Notes under the pieces: model-generated | Told to the model about the DNA's origin: nothing | Databases searched by the model: none | What the model saw: the letters and a program-made list of their open reading frames with translations, nothing else | Position numbers and translations under genes: made by a program | DNA from: Candidatus Poribacteria bacterium | GTDB lineage: Bacteria; Poribacteria; WGA-4E; WGA-3G | DNA: 16,544 nucleotides | NCBI GenBank assembly: GCA_009845505.1 | Contig: VXZL01000527.1 | Span: 1 to 16,544 of the forward strand | Direction of reading: 5' to 3' | Shown: positions 1 to 6,608 of the stretch, piece after piece | How the letters are laid out: every line of letters begins with the position of its first letter | Numbering within the stretch: the first letter of the stretch is position 1

Positions 1-32
1 AAGGAATAGTCGACATCTTCCATCGCTTCATT

Positions 33-137
33 TATGGTAAACCTTAGAATTAATTAGACATTCAGCACCGGTGCGGTTAGGAAACCGCACCTACCGGGGT
101 GGGGTAAAATGTCTGTTTATTTTTCAGGGTTACCATA
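33..137. mobile_element. MITE-like palindromic element with REP core
   Basis: About 30-bp imperfect terminal inverted repeats, TATGGTAA...AGACATT (33-62) and AATGTCT...TTACCATA (108-137), bracket a REP hairpin (70-91, loop AGGA). The REP's GTAG foot is on the minus strand (91-94). The two arms agree at roughly three quarters of positions by eye. There is no internal coding capacity. The whole 105-bp unit could fold into one long stem. Calling it a non-autonomous mobile unit is inference; target-site duplications could not be settled from one copy. Confidence 0.6.
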
Positions 138-275
138 GTCAGTTACGCGCATTACGCGCATGGCCCCTGACCACCAGTATTTTAGTTTGAATTTAAGAGG
201 TTAATGTCATCCTAAAAAGACAAGATGAGTTTATAGCGTCGTCCCAGGACGTCCTGAAAAATATCCAAAGAGAAG

Positions 276-312
276 AAAGGCGGCATGTCATATAGGTCAT
301 GCCGCCTTTTTT
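276..312 (+). terminator. Rho-independent terminator
   Basis: Perfect 12-bp inverted repeat AAAGGCGGCATG (276-287) / CATGCCGCCTTT (298-309) with a 10-nt loop, running into a T tract to 312. It would stop a plus-strand transcript coming from beyond the left edge, and it insulates the downstream promoter at 431. Confidence 0.85.
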
Positions 313-328
313 GTAAAAAGTGGGCAAT

Positions 329-353
329 AGCACACAAACTAACAGTTTGTGCT
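329..353. repeat. Short inverted repeat (AGCACAAAC / GTTTGTGCT)
   Basis: The left arm AGCACACAAAC (2-nt insertion) pairs with GTTTGTGCT around a short loop. It lacks a T tract, so it is more likely an intergenic repeat or mRNA hairpin than a terminator. Its function is unknown. Confidence 0.45.
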
Positions 354-383
354 ACAAATGTAGCATCGAATTTCGATTCTCGA

Positions 384-418
384 CAACCCATAACTCATAA
401 CCCATCACCCATAACCCA
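384..418. repeat. Heptanucleotide tandem array (TAACCCA type)
   Basis: Five consecutive 7-bp units: CAACCCA, TAACTCA, TAACCCA, TCACCCA, TAACCCA. The array ends 12 bp before the -35 box of the promoter at 431. It resembles the short tandemly repeated heptanucleotides described in cyanobacteria; that comparison is by type, not by sequence identity. Confidence 0.65.
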
Positions 419-430
419 CCATTAAAATTC

Positions 431-459
431 TTGACTTTTGGCCGAAAATACGCTATACT
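431..459 (+). promoter_or_regulatory. Sigma-70 promoter for redoxin/copper protein
   Basis: -35 TTGACT (431-436), 17-bp spacer, -10 TATACT (454-459). The predicted start of transcription is near 466. Together with the GGAGG at 484-488 it shows that translation starts at 495 and not at the upstream in-frame ATG at 438, which lies inside the promoter. Confidence 0.85.
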
Positions 460-494
460 TTAACCCAGAAAAATCACACAATCGGAGGACATCT

Positions 495-2327
495 ATGAAG
501 CCCTATCTACTCATAATTTTACTGACACTTGCACTGGCATCCACACTACACGCAGCGTCCGAATATACGATCACAAATAGACACCGCGTCATCGAAGAGA
601 CGACCCTGAACGACAACACTGTTCCTGTCGGCACAAAACTGCCCGCCGTAAGTTTTACAACACTCGACGGTAAGACACAGAACTTAGAGATACTCACCAA
701 ACAGGGACCTGTTGTCGTTACGTTCCTTGCAACCGAATGTCCTGTCGCGCAACGTTATACAACGCGCCTGAAACGCCTCCATGCCGAATTTCCGACACAC
801 ACCTTCGTTGCTATCTATCCCAATGAAAACGATTCCATAGACGAAGTGAAGGCACACGTCGCGAAGTCGGAATATATGTTCCACATTGTGAAAGATGCAA
901 CAGGCAAGCTTGCACGCATTTTCGGCGCAACAATGACACCGCAGACGTTTGTTGTCGATACACAACGCACGCTACAATACCGCGGTGCGATTGACGATAA
1001 CCGCTACGAGACGCGAGTCAAACACCACTATCTCCACGATGTCCTCATCGCAACGCGCGACAACGCATCCGTCCCCGTTCAAGAGACGGCTTCGTTCGGC
1101 TGCACGATCCACTTCCCTGAAGCCGCACTCCCCGACGAGGTCACTTATAGCGAACACATCGCCCCGATCCTCCAGAAACAGTGCCAAGCCTGTCACCGTC
1201 AAGGCGAAGTCGCGCCGTTCACACTCGCTGACTATAGCGATGCGAAGGCCTGGGCGACAGAAATCGCAGCGTATACACAGGCACGCCTCATGCCACCGTG
1301 GAAACCCGCGCCCGGCTACGGAGACTTCAAGAATGAACGCCGTCTCACCGATACCGAGATTGAGATGATTGCGTACTGGGTCGAATCCGGGGCACCCGCA
1401 GGCGACCTCGATGCTGTGCCACCTGCACCCGAATTTCACGACGATTGGGCACTCGGTGAACCCGACTGGATCGCGGAGATGCCCGTTGAGTATGAGATTG
1501 AACCGGAAGGCGAGGACGAATATCGGCAGTTCATCATACCGACGAACTTTGAAACGGATATGTACATTCAAGCCGTTGACGTGCAACCCGGCAACCGGAA
1601 GACCGTCCACCACGTCATCCCTTATCTTGATGTGAATGGCGAGGCGCGTAAACTGGATGCAGAGGACCCGAAACCCGGCTATGTCACAGAAGGCACGGGC
1701 CCTGGGTTTGACACTGTGGGGTCTCTTGGGGGTTGGGCACCTGGGATGACACCCATTGTGTTACCGGAAGGTATCGGCTATCTCTTACCGAAGGGTGCGG
1801 ACATCGTTATGCAGGTACACTACTACCGCACGGGACACCTCGAACGCGACCGCACGCGCTTGGGGCTCTACTTCTCGAAAACGGAGGAGACGACGAAGCT
1901 TCGTATCGGTGATGCGACGAACAGCAAATTCGTGGTGCCACCGGGTGCGGATTGGTATGCCGTTCAAGCGCACGAAGACTTCAAGCGGGATGTCTATCTG
2001 TTGGCGACGATGCCCCACATGCATCTCATCGGGCGGGATATGCGTCTGGTCGCGACGACACCGGAAGGTATCCGGCACGATCTGATATGGATTCAGGATT
2101 GGGATTTCAATTGGCAGGACATCTATCACTATCAGGATCCGTTATTTTTGCCGGCTGGCACGCGTGTGGAATTGGTAGCACATTTTGATAACTCGGCAGC
2201 GAACCCGACGAACCCGAACGACCCACCTGTTCCGGTCGGTTGGGGTGAGAAGACGACGGATGAGATGTGTATTGGGTTTTTGTATTATGTGAAGGCGAGC
2301 GAGTTTTCGCCTGTTTCCCTAAAATAA
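495..2327 (+). CDS. Exported redoxin - cytochrome c - copper monooxygenase-like fusion
   Basis: 610 aa. The start at 495 is chosen because GGAGG (484-488) lies 6 nt upstream. Residues 1-21 form a signal peptide (hydrophobic LLIILLTLALAST, cleavage near HAA). Residues about 45-190 are a thioredoxin-fold redoxin domain; the TECPV motif has a single cysteine, C82, so it resembles peroxiredoxin more than a CxxC disulfide isomerase. Residues about 215-305 form a haem c domain with CQACH (C230, C233, H234) and a downstream MPPW that may supply the axial Met. The C-terminal half matches the copper type II monooxygenase (PHM/DBM) fold: H372-H373, H442, H508-M-H510 and M591 in DEMC correspond to the CuH and CuM ligands. 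It probably acts in the periplasm as an oxidative enzyme with internal electron delivery. The substrate is unknown. It stands alone between a promoter and a REP array. Confidence 0.88.
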   Translation: MKPYLLIILLTLALASTLHAASEYTITNRHRVIEETTLNDNTVPVGTKLPAVSFTTLDGKTQNLEILTKQGPVVVTFLATECPVAQRYTTRLKRLHAEFPTHTFVAIYPNENDSIDEVKAHVAKSEYMFHIVKDATGKLARIFGATMTPQTFVVDTQRTLQYRGAIDDNRYETRVKHHYLHDVLIATRDNASVPVQETASFGCTIHFPEAALPDEVTYSEHIAPILQKQCQACHRQGEVAPFTLADYSDAKAWATEIAAYTQARLMPPWKPAPGYGDFKNERRLTDTEIEMIAYWVESGAPAGDLDAVPPAPEFHDDWALGEPDWIAEMPVEYEIEPEGEDEYRQFIIPTNFETDMYIQAVDVQPGNRKTVHHVIPYLDVNGEARKLDAEDPKPGYVTEGTGPGFDTVGSLGGWAPGMTPIVLPEGIGYLLPKGADIVMQVHYYRTGHLERDRTRLGLYFSKTEETTKLRIGDATNSKFVVPPGADWYAVQAHEDFKRDVYLLATMPHMHLIGRDMRLVATTPEGIRHDLIWIQDWDFNWQDIYHYQDPLFLPAGTRVELVAHFDNSAANPTNPNDPPVPVGWGEKTTDEMCIGFLYYVKASEFSPVSLK

Positions 2328-2338
2328 TAGCTGGCAAG

Positions 2339-2540
2339 GTAGGTGCGGTTTGTAACCGCATCGGTCTTCCGTTTCTCCTAAGATATGTAGGTGCGGTTTG
2401 TAACCGCACCGGTCTTCCGTTTCTCCTAAGATATGTATTCTCCTAAGATATGTAGGTGCGGTTTGTAACCGCACCGGTCTTCCGTTTCTCCTAAGATATG
2501 TATTCTCCTAAGATATGTAGGTGCGGTTTGTAACCGCACC
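2339..2540 (+). repeat. REP array upstream of RAYT (4 copies, GTAG on plus strand)
   Basis: Four hairpins (2342-2362, 2390-2410, 2455-2475, 2520-2540), each preceded by GTAG. The stem is GGTGCGGTT/AACCGCACC with loop TGT. The first copy has one C-to-T change in the right arm, leaving a G-U pair. Spacings are 48, 65 and 65 bp; the difference is a 17-bp unit (TTCTCCTAAGATATGTA) present once in the first interval and twice in the next two. The array starts 12 bp after the stop of the preceding gene and ends 24 bp before the transposase ATG. Confidence 0.92.
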
Positions 2541-2564
2541 GGTCTTCCCCAAAAATAATACCTT

Positions 2565-3038
2565 ATGAACACCCTCCCGAAATACCGCAGCCATACATTG
2601 CGGGCAGGCAGAGCCTCCATACCAGGAGCATACTACTATATCATAATCGTTACACATCAACGAAAGCGCATCCTTGCAGACGACAACGTAGCGTCAATTA
2701 TTTTCAGAGCATTTAATTGGTTAGAAGTGGAAAACCGGTTAGAGCGGATATGTATTATGGTGATGCCTGACCATGTACACACGGTTATTAAACTTGGGGA
2801 AGGGCAGACGCTCACCAAGGTTTTGCATTCTATGAAACGGTTTACTGCGCGTGAGATTAATAAATGTTTGTCGCGGGAGGGGGTTCTTTGGCAAAAAGGT
2901 TATAGCGATTGGGGTATTCGGACAGAGGAGGCGTTGAATAACACTATCCGTTATTGCTATATGAATCCTGTAAGAGAGGGGTTAGTGAGATCGGCGCGGG
3001 ATTATCCATATTGGTGGTGTAAATTTGAGATGGAATAG
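2565..3038 (+). CDS. REP-associated tyrosine transposase (RAYT, Y1/HUH)
   Basis: 157 aa, typical RAYT size. Single-strand DNA endonuclease/transposase of the IS200/IS605 Y1 superfamily, which cleaves hairpin-bearing DNA. The HUH motif is PDHVH with H70 and H72. The catalytic tyrosine is Y130 in the C-terminal block with NPVREGLV, the usual RAYT signature. The N-terminal region (YRSHTLRAGRASIPGAYY) fits the family's first strand. The motifs are intact, so it may be active. It is flanked on both sides by REP arrays of inverted orientation, as expected for a RAYT with its cognate REPs. There is no clear Shine-Dalgarno before the ATG and no obvious promoter, which suggests low expression. Confidence 0.92.
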   Translation: MNTLPKYRSHTLRAGRASIPGAYYYIIIVTHQRKRILADDNVASIIFRAFNWLEVENRLERICIMVMPDHVHTVIKLGEGQTLTKVLHSMKRFTAREINKCLSREGVLWQKGYSDWGIRTEEALNNTIRYCYMNPVREGLVRSARDYPYWWCKFEME

Positions 3039-3059
3039 TTCTGCATTTCACCCTCAGCC

Positions 3060-3209
3060 GGTGCGGTTAGAAACCGCACCTACTGGGTTTAGGAGAATCT
3101 GTCTTCTTTCTGAGTGGGGTGCGGTGCGGTTAGAAACCGCACCTACTGAGTATAGGAGGCCCTGTCTTCTTTCTGAGTGGGGTTCGGTGCGGTTAGAAAC
3201 CGCACCTAC
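3060..3209 (-). repeat. REP array downstream of RAYT (3 copies, GTAG on minus strand)
   Basis: Three hairpins at 3060-3080, 3123-3143 and 3186-3206 with exact 63-bp spacing. The stem is GGTGCGGTT/AACCGCACC and the loop AGA (TCT in the GTAG orientation). CTAC follows each, so the GTAG foot is on the minus strand, opposite to the upstream array. The intervening text (TCTTCTTTCTGAGTGGGG) is near-identical between copies. It fills the space between the convergent transposase and YihY genes. Confidence 0.92.
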
Positions 3210-3242
3210 TGAGTCTGGAGGAGCCGTTAAAAAACACCCACC

Positions 3243-4478
3243 TCACAATAAAGAAGCGACCGTAACCTTCTCCAAATGTTCCCGCTGCGATTCCCGTAGA
3301 TCACCCAACACACGCTCACGCGCCGCAGACGATACATCCAGCGCAAGATGTCCCGCTATGTTTTCCTCCACCGCGTCCACAACCTGCTGCAACGTAATTT
3401 CCGCCAACCCACGCGCCGGCAAAAATCCGATCGTGTCCCCGTCCACCTCATAGATCAGCCGTGCCGCCTTAAACCGTTCGAGACACTGATCCACGATGTC
3501 TTCAGAGATACCCGAAAGCGAGGCGACCTGCTCCGGTGGACACGCCCCGCGCCCCTTAGAGAAATGTTCCGCGACAATCAGAAACAAAGTAATCACATCC
3601 GAAGCGTTAAGGTAGGTGCCACCTACTGACCGAAACCGCTCCCGCGGAAACGGTGTCGAACGGAAGTGTTGCACCGAATTCGAGACCTCCGCCCCTAACA
3701 AGACGACCACCCAGGCCACGTAGGTCCAGATAGCGAAGACGACGAGTATCGCCAGCGCACCGTAAATATCGCTGTAGTTTTGCCAGACGGCTTCCAGGTA
3801 CCGTCCAAATGCCAACCGTGCGGTCTGGAACAGCGTCCCTGCAACCAACGCCCCCAGCAGCGCTGCATGCCACTTGACAAACGTGTTCGGCATCGCGATG
3901 TACATCAAGAAAAGTACACAATAGACTAACACCCACGGGAAGACATGGGCAAAGACCCAGTTCGTCGCTGTTGAAAAGAACAACCAAATCAGGAGCGGAC
4001 CAATGGATAACAATGTATAGAAAACCGCGTATTTTTGGAACGCTTGTACAATCGGCAGCCGATGCCGTGCCCCCCAGATGTTGTTAAAATGCTGCTCTAC
4101 GGATATAAAGAGGAGTGTTGAGACGATGAGAAACAAGAGAAACCCACCGACACCGAGCCCTCCCAGATTTCTGTTGGCAAATCCTGAGAGTTCTGATACA
4201 ATTTCCTCAGCAGCATACCGCGGGAGGAAGTTGTCCCGGAGCGCGACGATTAGCGGTGAATTGTCGTCTTCGACGGCACCAAACGTTTTTAAGAGGAACA
4301 ACGCAACAGCGGATAACGGCACAAGACACAACAGTGTGTTAAACGCCAGCGAGGATGCTTGCTGCAAACATTTGTGTCCTATAAATTTGTGCCACACAGT
4401 CGCTGCCAGCTGCAAAGTAGATCTGCGGGCACCCGTGACATATCCCACATACTTTTCGGAAAGGTTGTTTGTAACCAT
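3243..4478 (-). CDS. YihY/UPF0761 (BrkB-type) integral membrane protein
   Basis: 411 aa from ATG at 4478. Family members are six-helix inner-membrane proteins once misnamed ribonuclease BN; the molecular role is unsettled. Hydrophobic segments lie at about 38-64, 108-127, 150-170, 176-196, 205-222 and 240-264. The conserved C-terminal signature YGALAILVVFAIWTYVAWVV with LGAE is present at 239-264. Residues about 285-411 form a soluble cytoplasmic tail, possibly winged-helix (SGISEDIVDQCLERFKAARL), seen in longer members. The start is uncertain: the ORF can extend to a TTG at 4526, and neither start has a convincing ribosome site. It is divergent from the methyltransferase, with start codons only 4 bp apart. 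Confidence 0.85.
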   Translation of the reverse strand: MVTNNLSEKYVGYVTGARRSTLQLAATVWHKFIGHKCLQQASSLAFNTLLCLVPLSAVALFLLKTFGAVEDDNSPLIVALRDNFLPRYAAEEIVSELSGFANRNLGGLGVGGFLLFLIVSTLLFISVEQHFNNIWGARHRLPIVQAFQKYAVFYTLLSIGPLLIWLFFSTATNWVFAHVFPWVLVYCVLFLMYIAMPNTFVKWHAALLGALVAGTLFQTARLAFGRYLEAVWQNYSDIYGALAILVVFAIWTYVAWVVVLLGAEVSNSVQHFRSTPFPRERFRSVGGTYLNASDVITLFLIVAEHFSKGRGACPPEQVASLSGISEDIVDQCLERFKAARLIYEVDGDTIGFLPARGLAEITLQQVVDAVEENIAGHLALDVSSAARERVLGDLRESQREHLEKVTVASLL

Positions 4479-4482
4479 ATTT

Positions 4483-5184
4483 ATGACAGACTCGAAACCT
4501 GACCTGATTTCACGCCTGAAGCGCAAGTTCAGGCAGCACCGATTATTGTCCCTCCTTGTTGGATGCCCCTATCCCGCCCCGCGCTGGAACCGGTGTGTGA
4601 AACGCCTCCTTCGGCAACTCCATGGTGATGCGAAAATCTTGGACCTCGGTGCCGGTAGGCACCGCCGTGCCCCGAATGTCATTAACCTCGACATCGAACC
4701 GACTCCGGAAATCGACCTCATCGGCGACGGGCATTTCCTCCCGTTCAAAGATAATACCTTCGACGCTGTCATTTCTGAAGCCGTGCTTGAGCACGTCCAC
4801 TCACCGAACGGCGTTGTTCAGGAGATACACCGTGTGCTGAAACCCGGTGGTTATGTATGTATTGCCGTCCCGTTTCTACAAGGTTACCACGCCTCACCGC
4901 ACGATTACCAACGCTGGACAGTCTCTGGGATCGTCCAACTCTGTGCCGCCTTCACCGAGATCGAAAGTGGGGCATGTGCAGGACCGACTGCGTCCTTACA
5001 CTGGATTTTTCGGGAGTACATCGGGCTGCTTTTCTCTTTTGGCAGTCTACTCCTTGCGAAAGCTATCTCTCTGCTCGTCGGATGGCTAACGTTCCCGTTG
5101 TTGATTTTAGACGCTCTGTTGTCTTTACACAAAGATGCCGACATTTTAGCGTCGGCAGTCTACTTTTTTGGGAAAAAATTGTGA
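4483..5184 (+). CDS. Class I SAM-dependent methyltransferase with hydrophobic tail
   Basis: 233 aa from ATG 4483. Motif I ILDLGAG (52-58), acidic residue D70 after strand 2, and the FDAVISEAVLEHV (93-105) and LKPGG (119-123) blocks identify a Methyltransf_11-type Rossmann domain. HASPHDYQRWT (136-146) is common in methyltransferases acting on lipid- or sugar-linked substrates. Residues about 178-214 are strongly hydrophobic (GLLFSFGSLLLAKAISLLVG), suggesting membrane attachment; this is less usual in the family. The substrate is unknown. Its promoter, if separate, must lie inside the opposing YihY gene. The ribosome site is weak (GGAAAGG is about 18 nt away). Confidence 0.82.
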   Translation: MTDSKPDLISRLKRKFRQHRLLSLLVGCPYPAPRWNRCVKRLLRQLHGDAKILDLGAGRHRRAPNVINLDIEPTPEIDLIGDGHFLPFKDNTFDAVISEAVLEHVHSPNGVVQEIHRVLKPGGYVCIAVPFLQGYHASPHDYQRWTVSGIVQLCAAFTEIESGACAGPTASLHWIFREYIGLLFSFGSLLLAKAISLLVGWLTFPLLILDALLSLHKDADILASAVYFFGKKL

Positions 5185-5228
5185 ATCCGTGCTATCCTTA
5201 ATTTAGATAGCGAGGGCGAGGTGGCCGA

Positions 5229-5651
5229 TTAATTTCCGTTTTGCGAGGGGGGTGGCTCATTGAAGGGGATGCCTTTCGCTTCAGCATCAAGGCGACGGCT
5301 GTTCCAAGCGGCTATCTCTTGATATGCTTCCGTGCGTCCTTGCTCAAGCCCTTCCGCCTTCGCATCAGCGGTTATTTTGGCATCATACTTCTCTATTTGG
5401 CGTTTCATCAGGTTCCAAAATAACATCAGTAGTGAACCTCCTACATCCAGTAAGAAAGTGAGAAAAAAGGCGGCAGGGATGGCAGCAGCTATATCGGCAA
5501 CTATAAGCCGGACACGTTGTGAGAACGTACTCACAGCAACCGGGGGTGCAGTGAAAAGATAACCAATGACCGCGAGAAGAAAAATGATAGCGTTCCCCAA
5601 TCCAATGTTTTGTGCAAAACTGAAAAGTGAGGGCCGCTGCTTTTCCGCCAC
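5229..5651 (-). CDS. Two-helix membrane protein with charged C-terminal tail
   Basis: 140 aa. The GTG start at 5651 is chosen because AAGGAG lies 6 nt upstream and this leaves a 10-nt gap after the preceding gene; a longer frame open to 5714 would overlap it. Hydrophobic segments lie at about 17-34 and 50-80. The tail (82-140) is charged and helical, then ends in WNSRRLDAEAKGIPFNEPPP. A similar tryptophan-RR-EA-G-PF-EPPP ending is familiar from other uncharacterised bacterial proteins, by memory only. No enzymatic motif is seen. Third gene of the bS21 operon. Function unknown. Confidence 0.75.
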   Translation of the reverse strand: MAEKQRPSLFSFAQNIGLGNAIIFLLAVIGYLFTAPPVAVSTFSQRVRLIVADIAAAIPAAFFLTFLLDVGGSLLMLFWNLMKRQIEKYDAKITADAKAEGLEQGRTEAYQEIAAWNSRRLDAEAKGIPFNEPPPSQNGN

Positions 5652-5661
5652 GGAATGCTCC

Positions 5662-6186
5662 TTATTGAAGCGTGATCTGCTCCTGTTCCGCTGTCTCCAA
5701 AAGGTTGCGGACAATCTCCAATGTCAATTTAGAAAGTTTCTGCGAAAATTCGGCATCCGTGAGTGTCCGATATCGCGTCGGTTGAGATGTCGTAAGCCGT
5801 TCATTCGCAATTGTCAAAGCACTGGAAACAAGCGATATTGGCACTTCGAGAGCAGTGGGAGTATAGGTCGGAGCGGTGTGAGGGACGGGTAAAGTTACGA
5901 GCGATTCTGCGGTATCCCCCGCCAAAAAATTTTCCCGTCGCGAATCAATCTCCGCTAACACCTGTTGCGCAGCGATCTGATGGGCAAATTTTTTCGATCC
6001 GGGTACCGGTTCCGGGGTCTCATAAGTCCTATCCCCGTACGCCACCGTTACCTGCCAGCTGGGTGCATCCGCTGGACCGTGCTGGGTTTCGGTATACGTC
6101 GGTTGGCTCAACCCGCGTTCCTGACAATATTGAATCAAAAGTCCTTTATAATTTTCTAAAATCTCGCCGGTAGCCGGATCTGCCAT
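5662..6186 (-). CDS. Double-stranded-RNA-binding-domain protein
   Basis: 174 aa. Residues about 10-82 fit a dsRBD: helix 1 (ENYKGLLIQYCQERGL), YTET, beta strands (WQVTVAYGDRTYE), then PGSKKFAHQIAAQQVLAEI. The SKK (64-66) and the alanines of helix 2 are the RNA-contacting hallmark. Unlike RNase III there is no nuclease domain; residues 83-115 are a Pro/Thr-rich linker and 117-172 a helical C-terminus without a recognised motif. It starts 18 nt after the bS21 stop, with AGGAG upstream, so it is probably co-transcribed. A role in RNA structure or ribosome function is inferred from the domain and the neighbour. Without a database comparison the dsRBD call rests on motif reading. Confidence 0.75.
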   Translation of the reverse strand: MADPATGEILENYKGLLIQYCQERGLSQPTYTETQHGPADAPSWQVTVAYGDRTYETPEPVPGSKKFAHQIAAQQVLAEIDSRRENFLAGDTAESLVTLPVPHTAPTYTPTALEVPISLVSSALTIANERLTTSQPTRYRTLTDAEFSQKLSKLTLEIVRNLLETAEQEQITLQ

Positions 6187-6204
6187 GCATCGCTCCTGTT
6201 TGTT

Positions 6205-6429
6205 CTAAGATCTAACACTACTGTGCCGGGGACCGCCCATCATTTTGCGGGGTTTGACTTTCCGCTGCCGTTTCATCTCAATTCTGCGGCGTTTTTCGCT
6301 CGGTTTCTCATAGAAACTCCGCTTTTTAATCTCAGTAACAATACCGGCTTTCCCGCACATCTTCTTGAACCGTGCCAATGCCCGATCAAACGTTTCGCTT
6401 GGGTTGACATTTACTTCGACTTGAACCAT
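6205..6429 (-). CDS. rpsU: 30S ribosomal protein bS21
   Basis: 74 aa, a normal length for bS21. The N-terminal VNPSETFDRALARFKKMCGKAGI and the basic run KKRSFYEKPSEKRRR are diagnostic. It binds the small subunit near the 3' end of 16S rRNA and helps initiation. GGAGG lies 9 nt before the ATG, behind a near-consensus promoter. The C-terminus (RKMMGGPRHSSVRS) is slightly extended. First gene of an operon with the dsRBD protein and a membrane protein, not the rpsU-dnaG-rpoD arrangement of enterobacteria. Confidence 0.96.
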   Translation of the reverse strand: MVQVEVNVNPSETFDRALARFKKMCGKAGIVTEIKKRSFYEKPSEKRRRIEMKRQRKVKPRKMMGGPRHSSVRS

Positions 6430-6474
6430 TTTTTTAGCCTCCGTTGGGGTTGGAATTATAAAAACATTTTATAA

Positions 6475-6503
6475 ATTGTATCACATCTGATACGGGATGT
6501 CAA
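6475..6503 (-). promoter_or_regulatory. Sigma-70 promoter of rpsU operon
   Basis: On the minus strand: -35 TTGACA (6503-6498), 17-bp spacer, -10 TACAAT (6480-6475). This is near-consensus, as expected for a ribosomal protein gene. The leader to the ATG is about 40 nt. Confidence 0.88.
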
Positions 6504-6512
6504 ATTTTTTAA

Positions 6513-6554
6513 TGGCGAATCGCGGTTCGCGAATCGCGGTTCGCGAACCGCTCT
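6513..6554. repeat. Heptanucleotide array (TCGCGAA/TCGCGGT)
   Basis: Six consecutive 7-bp units: TGGCGAA, TCGCGGT, TCGCGAA, TCGCGGT, TCGCGAA, CCGCTCT. The alternation gives an apparent 14-bp repeat that is partly self-complementary. It lies between the divergent rpsU and permease promoters and abuts the permease -35 box. Confidence 0.75.
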
Positions 6555-6582
6555 TGACAATTTCCTCGAACGCCGCTATACT
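6554..6582 (+). promoter_or_regulatory. Sigma-70 promoter of TSUP permease
   Basis: -35 TTGACA (6554-6559), 17-bp spacer, -10 TATACT (6577-6582). It has the same -10 as the promoter at 431. Transcription should start near 6589, only about 20 nt before the proposed ATC start. Confidence 0.88.
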
Positions 6583-6595
6583 CGTCACACGAAAA

Positions 6596-6601
6596 AGGAG
6601 G
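6596..6601 (+). promoter_or_regulatory. Ribosome binding site that fixes a non-ATG start
   Basis: Perfect AGGAGG followed after 7 nt by ATC at 6609. The reading frame between the in-frame TGA at 6555 and the first ATG at 6687 contains no ATG, GTG, TTG or CTG. Confidence 0.8.
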
Positions 6602-6608
6602 CAGCCCC

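Larger units (their letters stand above)
1..494. other. Gene-free leader region
   Basis: No credible coding region is seen here on either strand. It holds a MITE-like element (33-137), a 9-bp tandem duplication TTACGCGCA at 143-160, a 12-bp perfect palindrome CAGGACGTCCTG at 245-256, a strong terminator, an inverted repeat, a 7-bp repeat array and the promoter of the gene at 495. The terminator implies that a transcript enters from the left edge, but no gene end is visible in 1-275. Confidence 0.8.

Noticed and set aside
438..494. N-terminal extension of the redoxin/copper protein from ATG 438
   Set aside because: The ATG lies within the -35/-10 spacer, while GGAGG and a signal peptide point to 495.
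972..1613. Long minus-strand frame (213 aa) opposite the redoxin/copper gene
   Set aside because: Antisense shadow of a gene with clear motifs.
2107..2620. Minus-strand frames with RLQTAPT repeats
   Set aside because: They are translated REPs and antisense of the redoxin gene. No start signal.
2339..3209. REP arrays as a CRISPR locus
   Set aside because: Units are hairpins with near-identical, non-unique intervening sequence and there are no cas genes.
3025..3453. Plus-strand frame with repeated RLETAPT motifs
   Set aside because: The repeats are translated REPs, and the rest is antisense to the YihY gene.
5191..5211. GCTATC/GATAGC hairpin as terminator between convergent genes
   Set aside because: Only 6 bp of stem with a 9-nt loop and no T tract; too weak to call.
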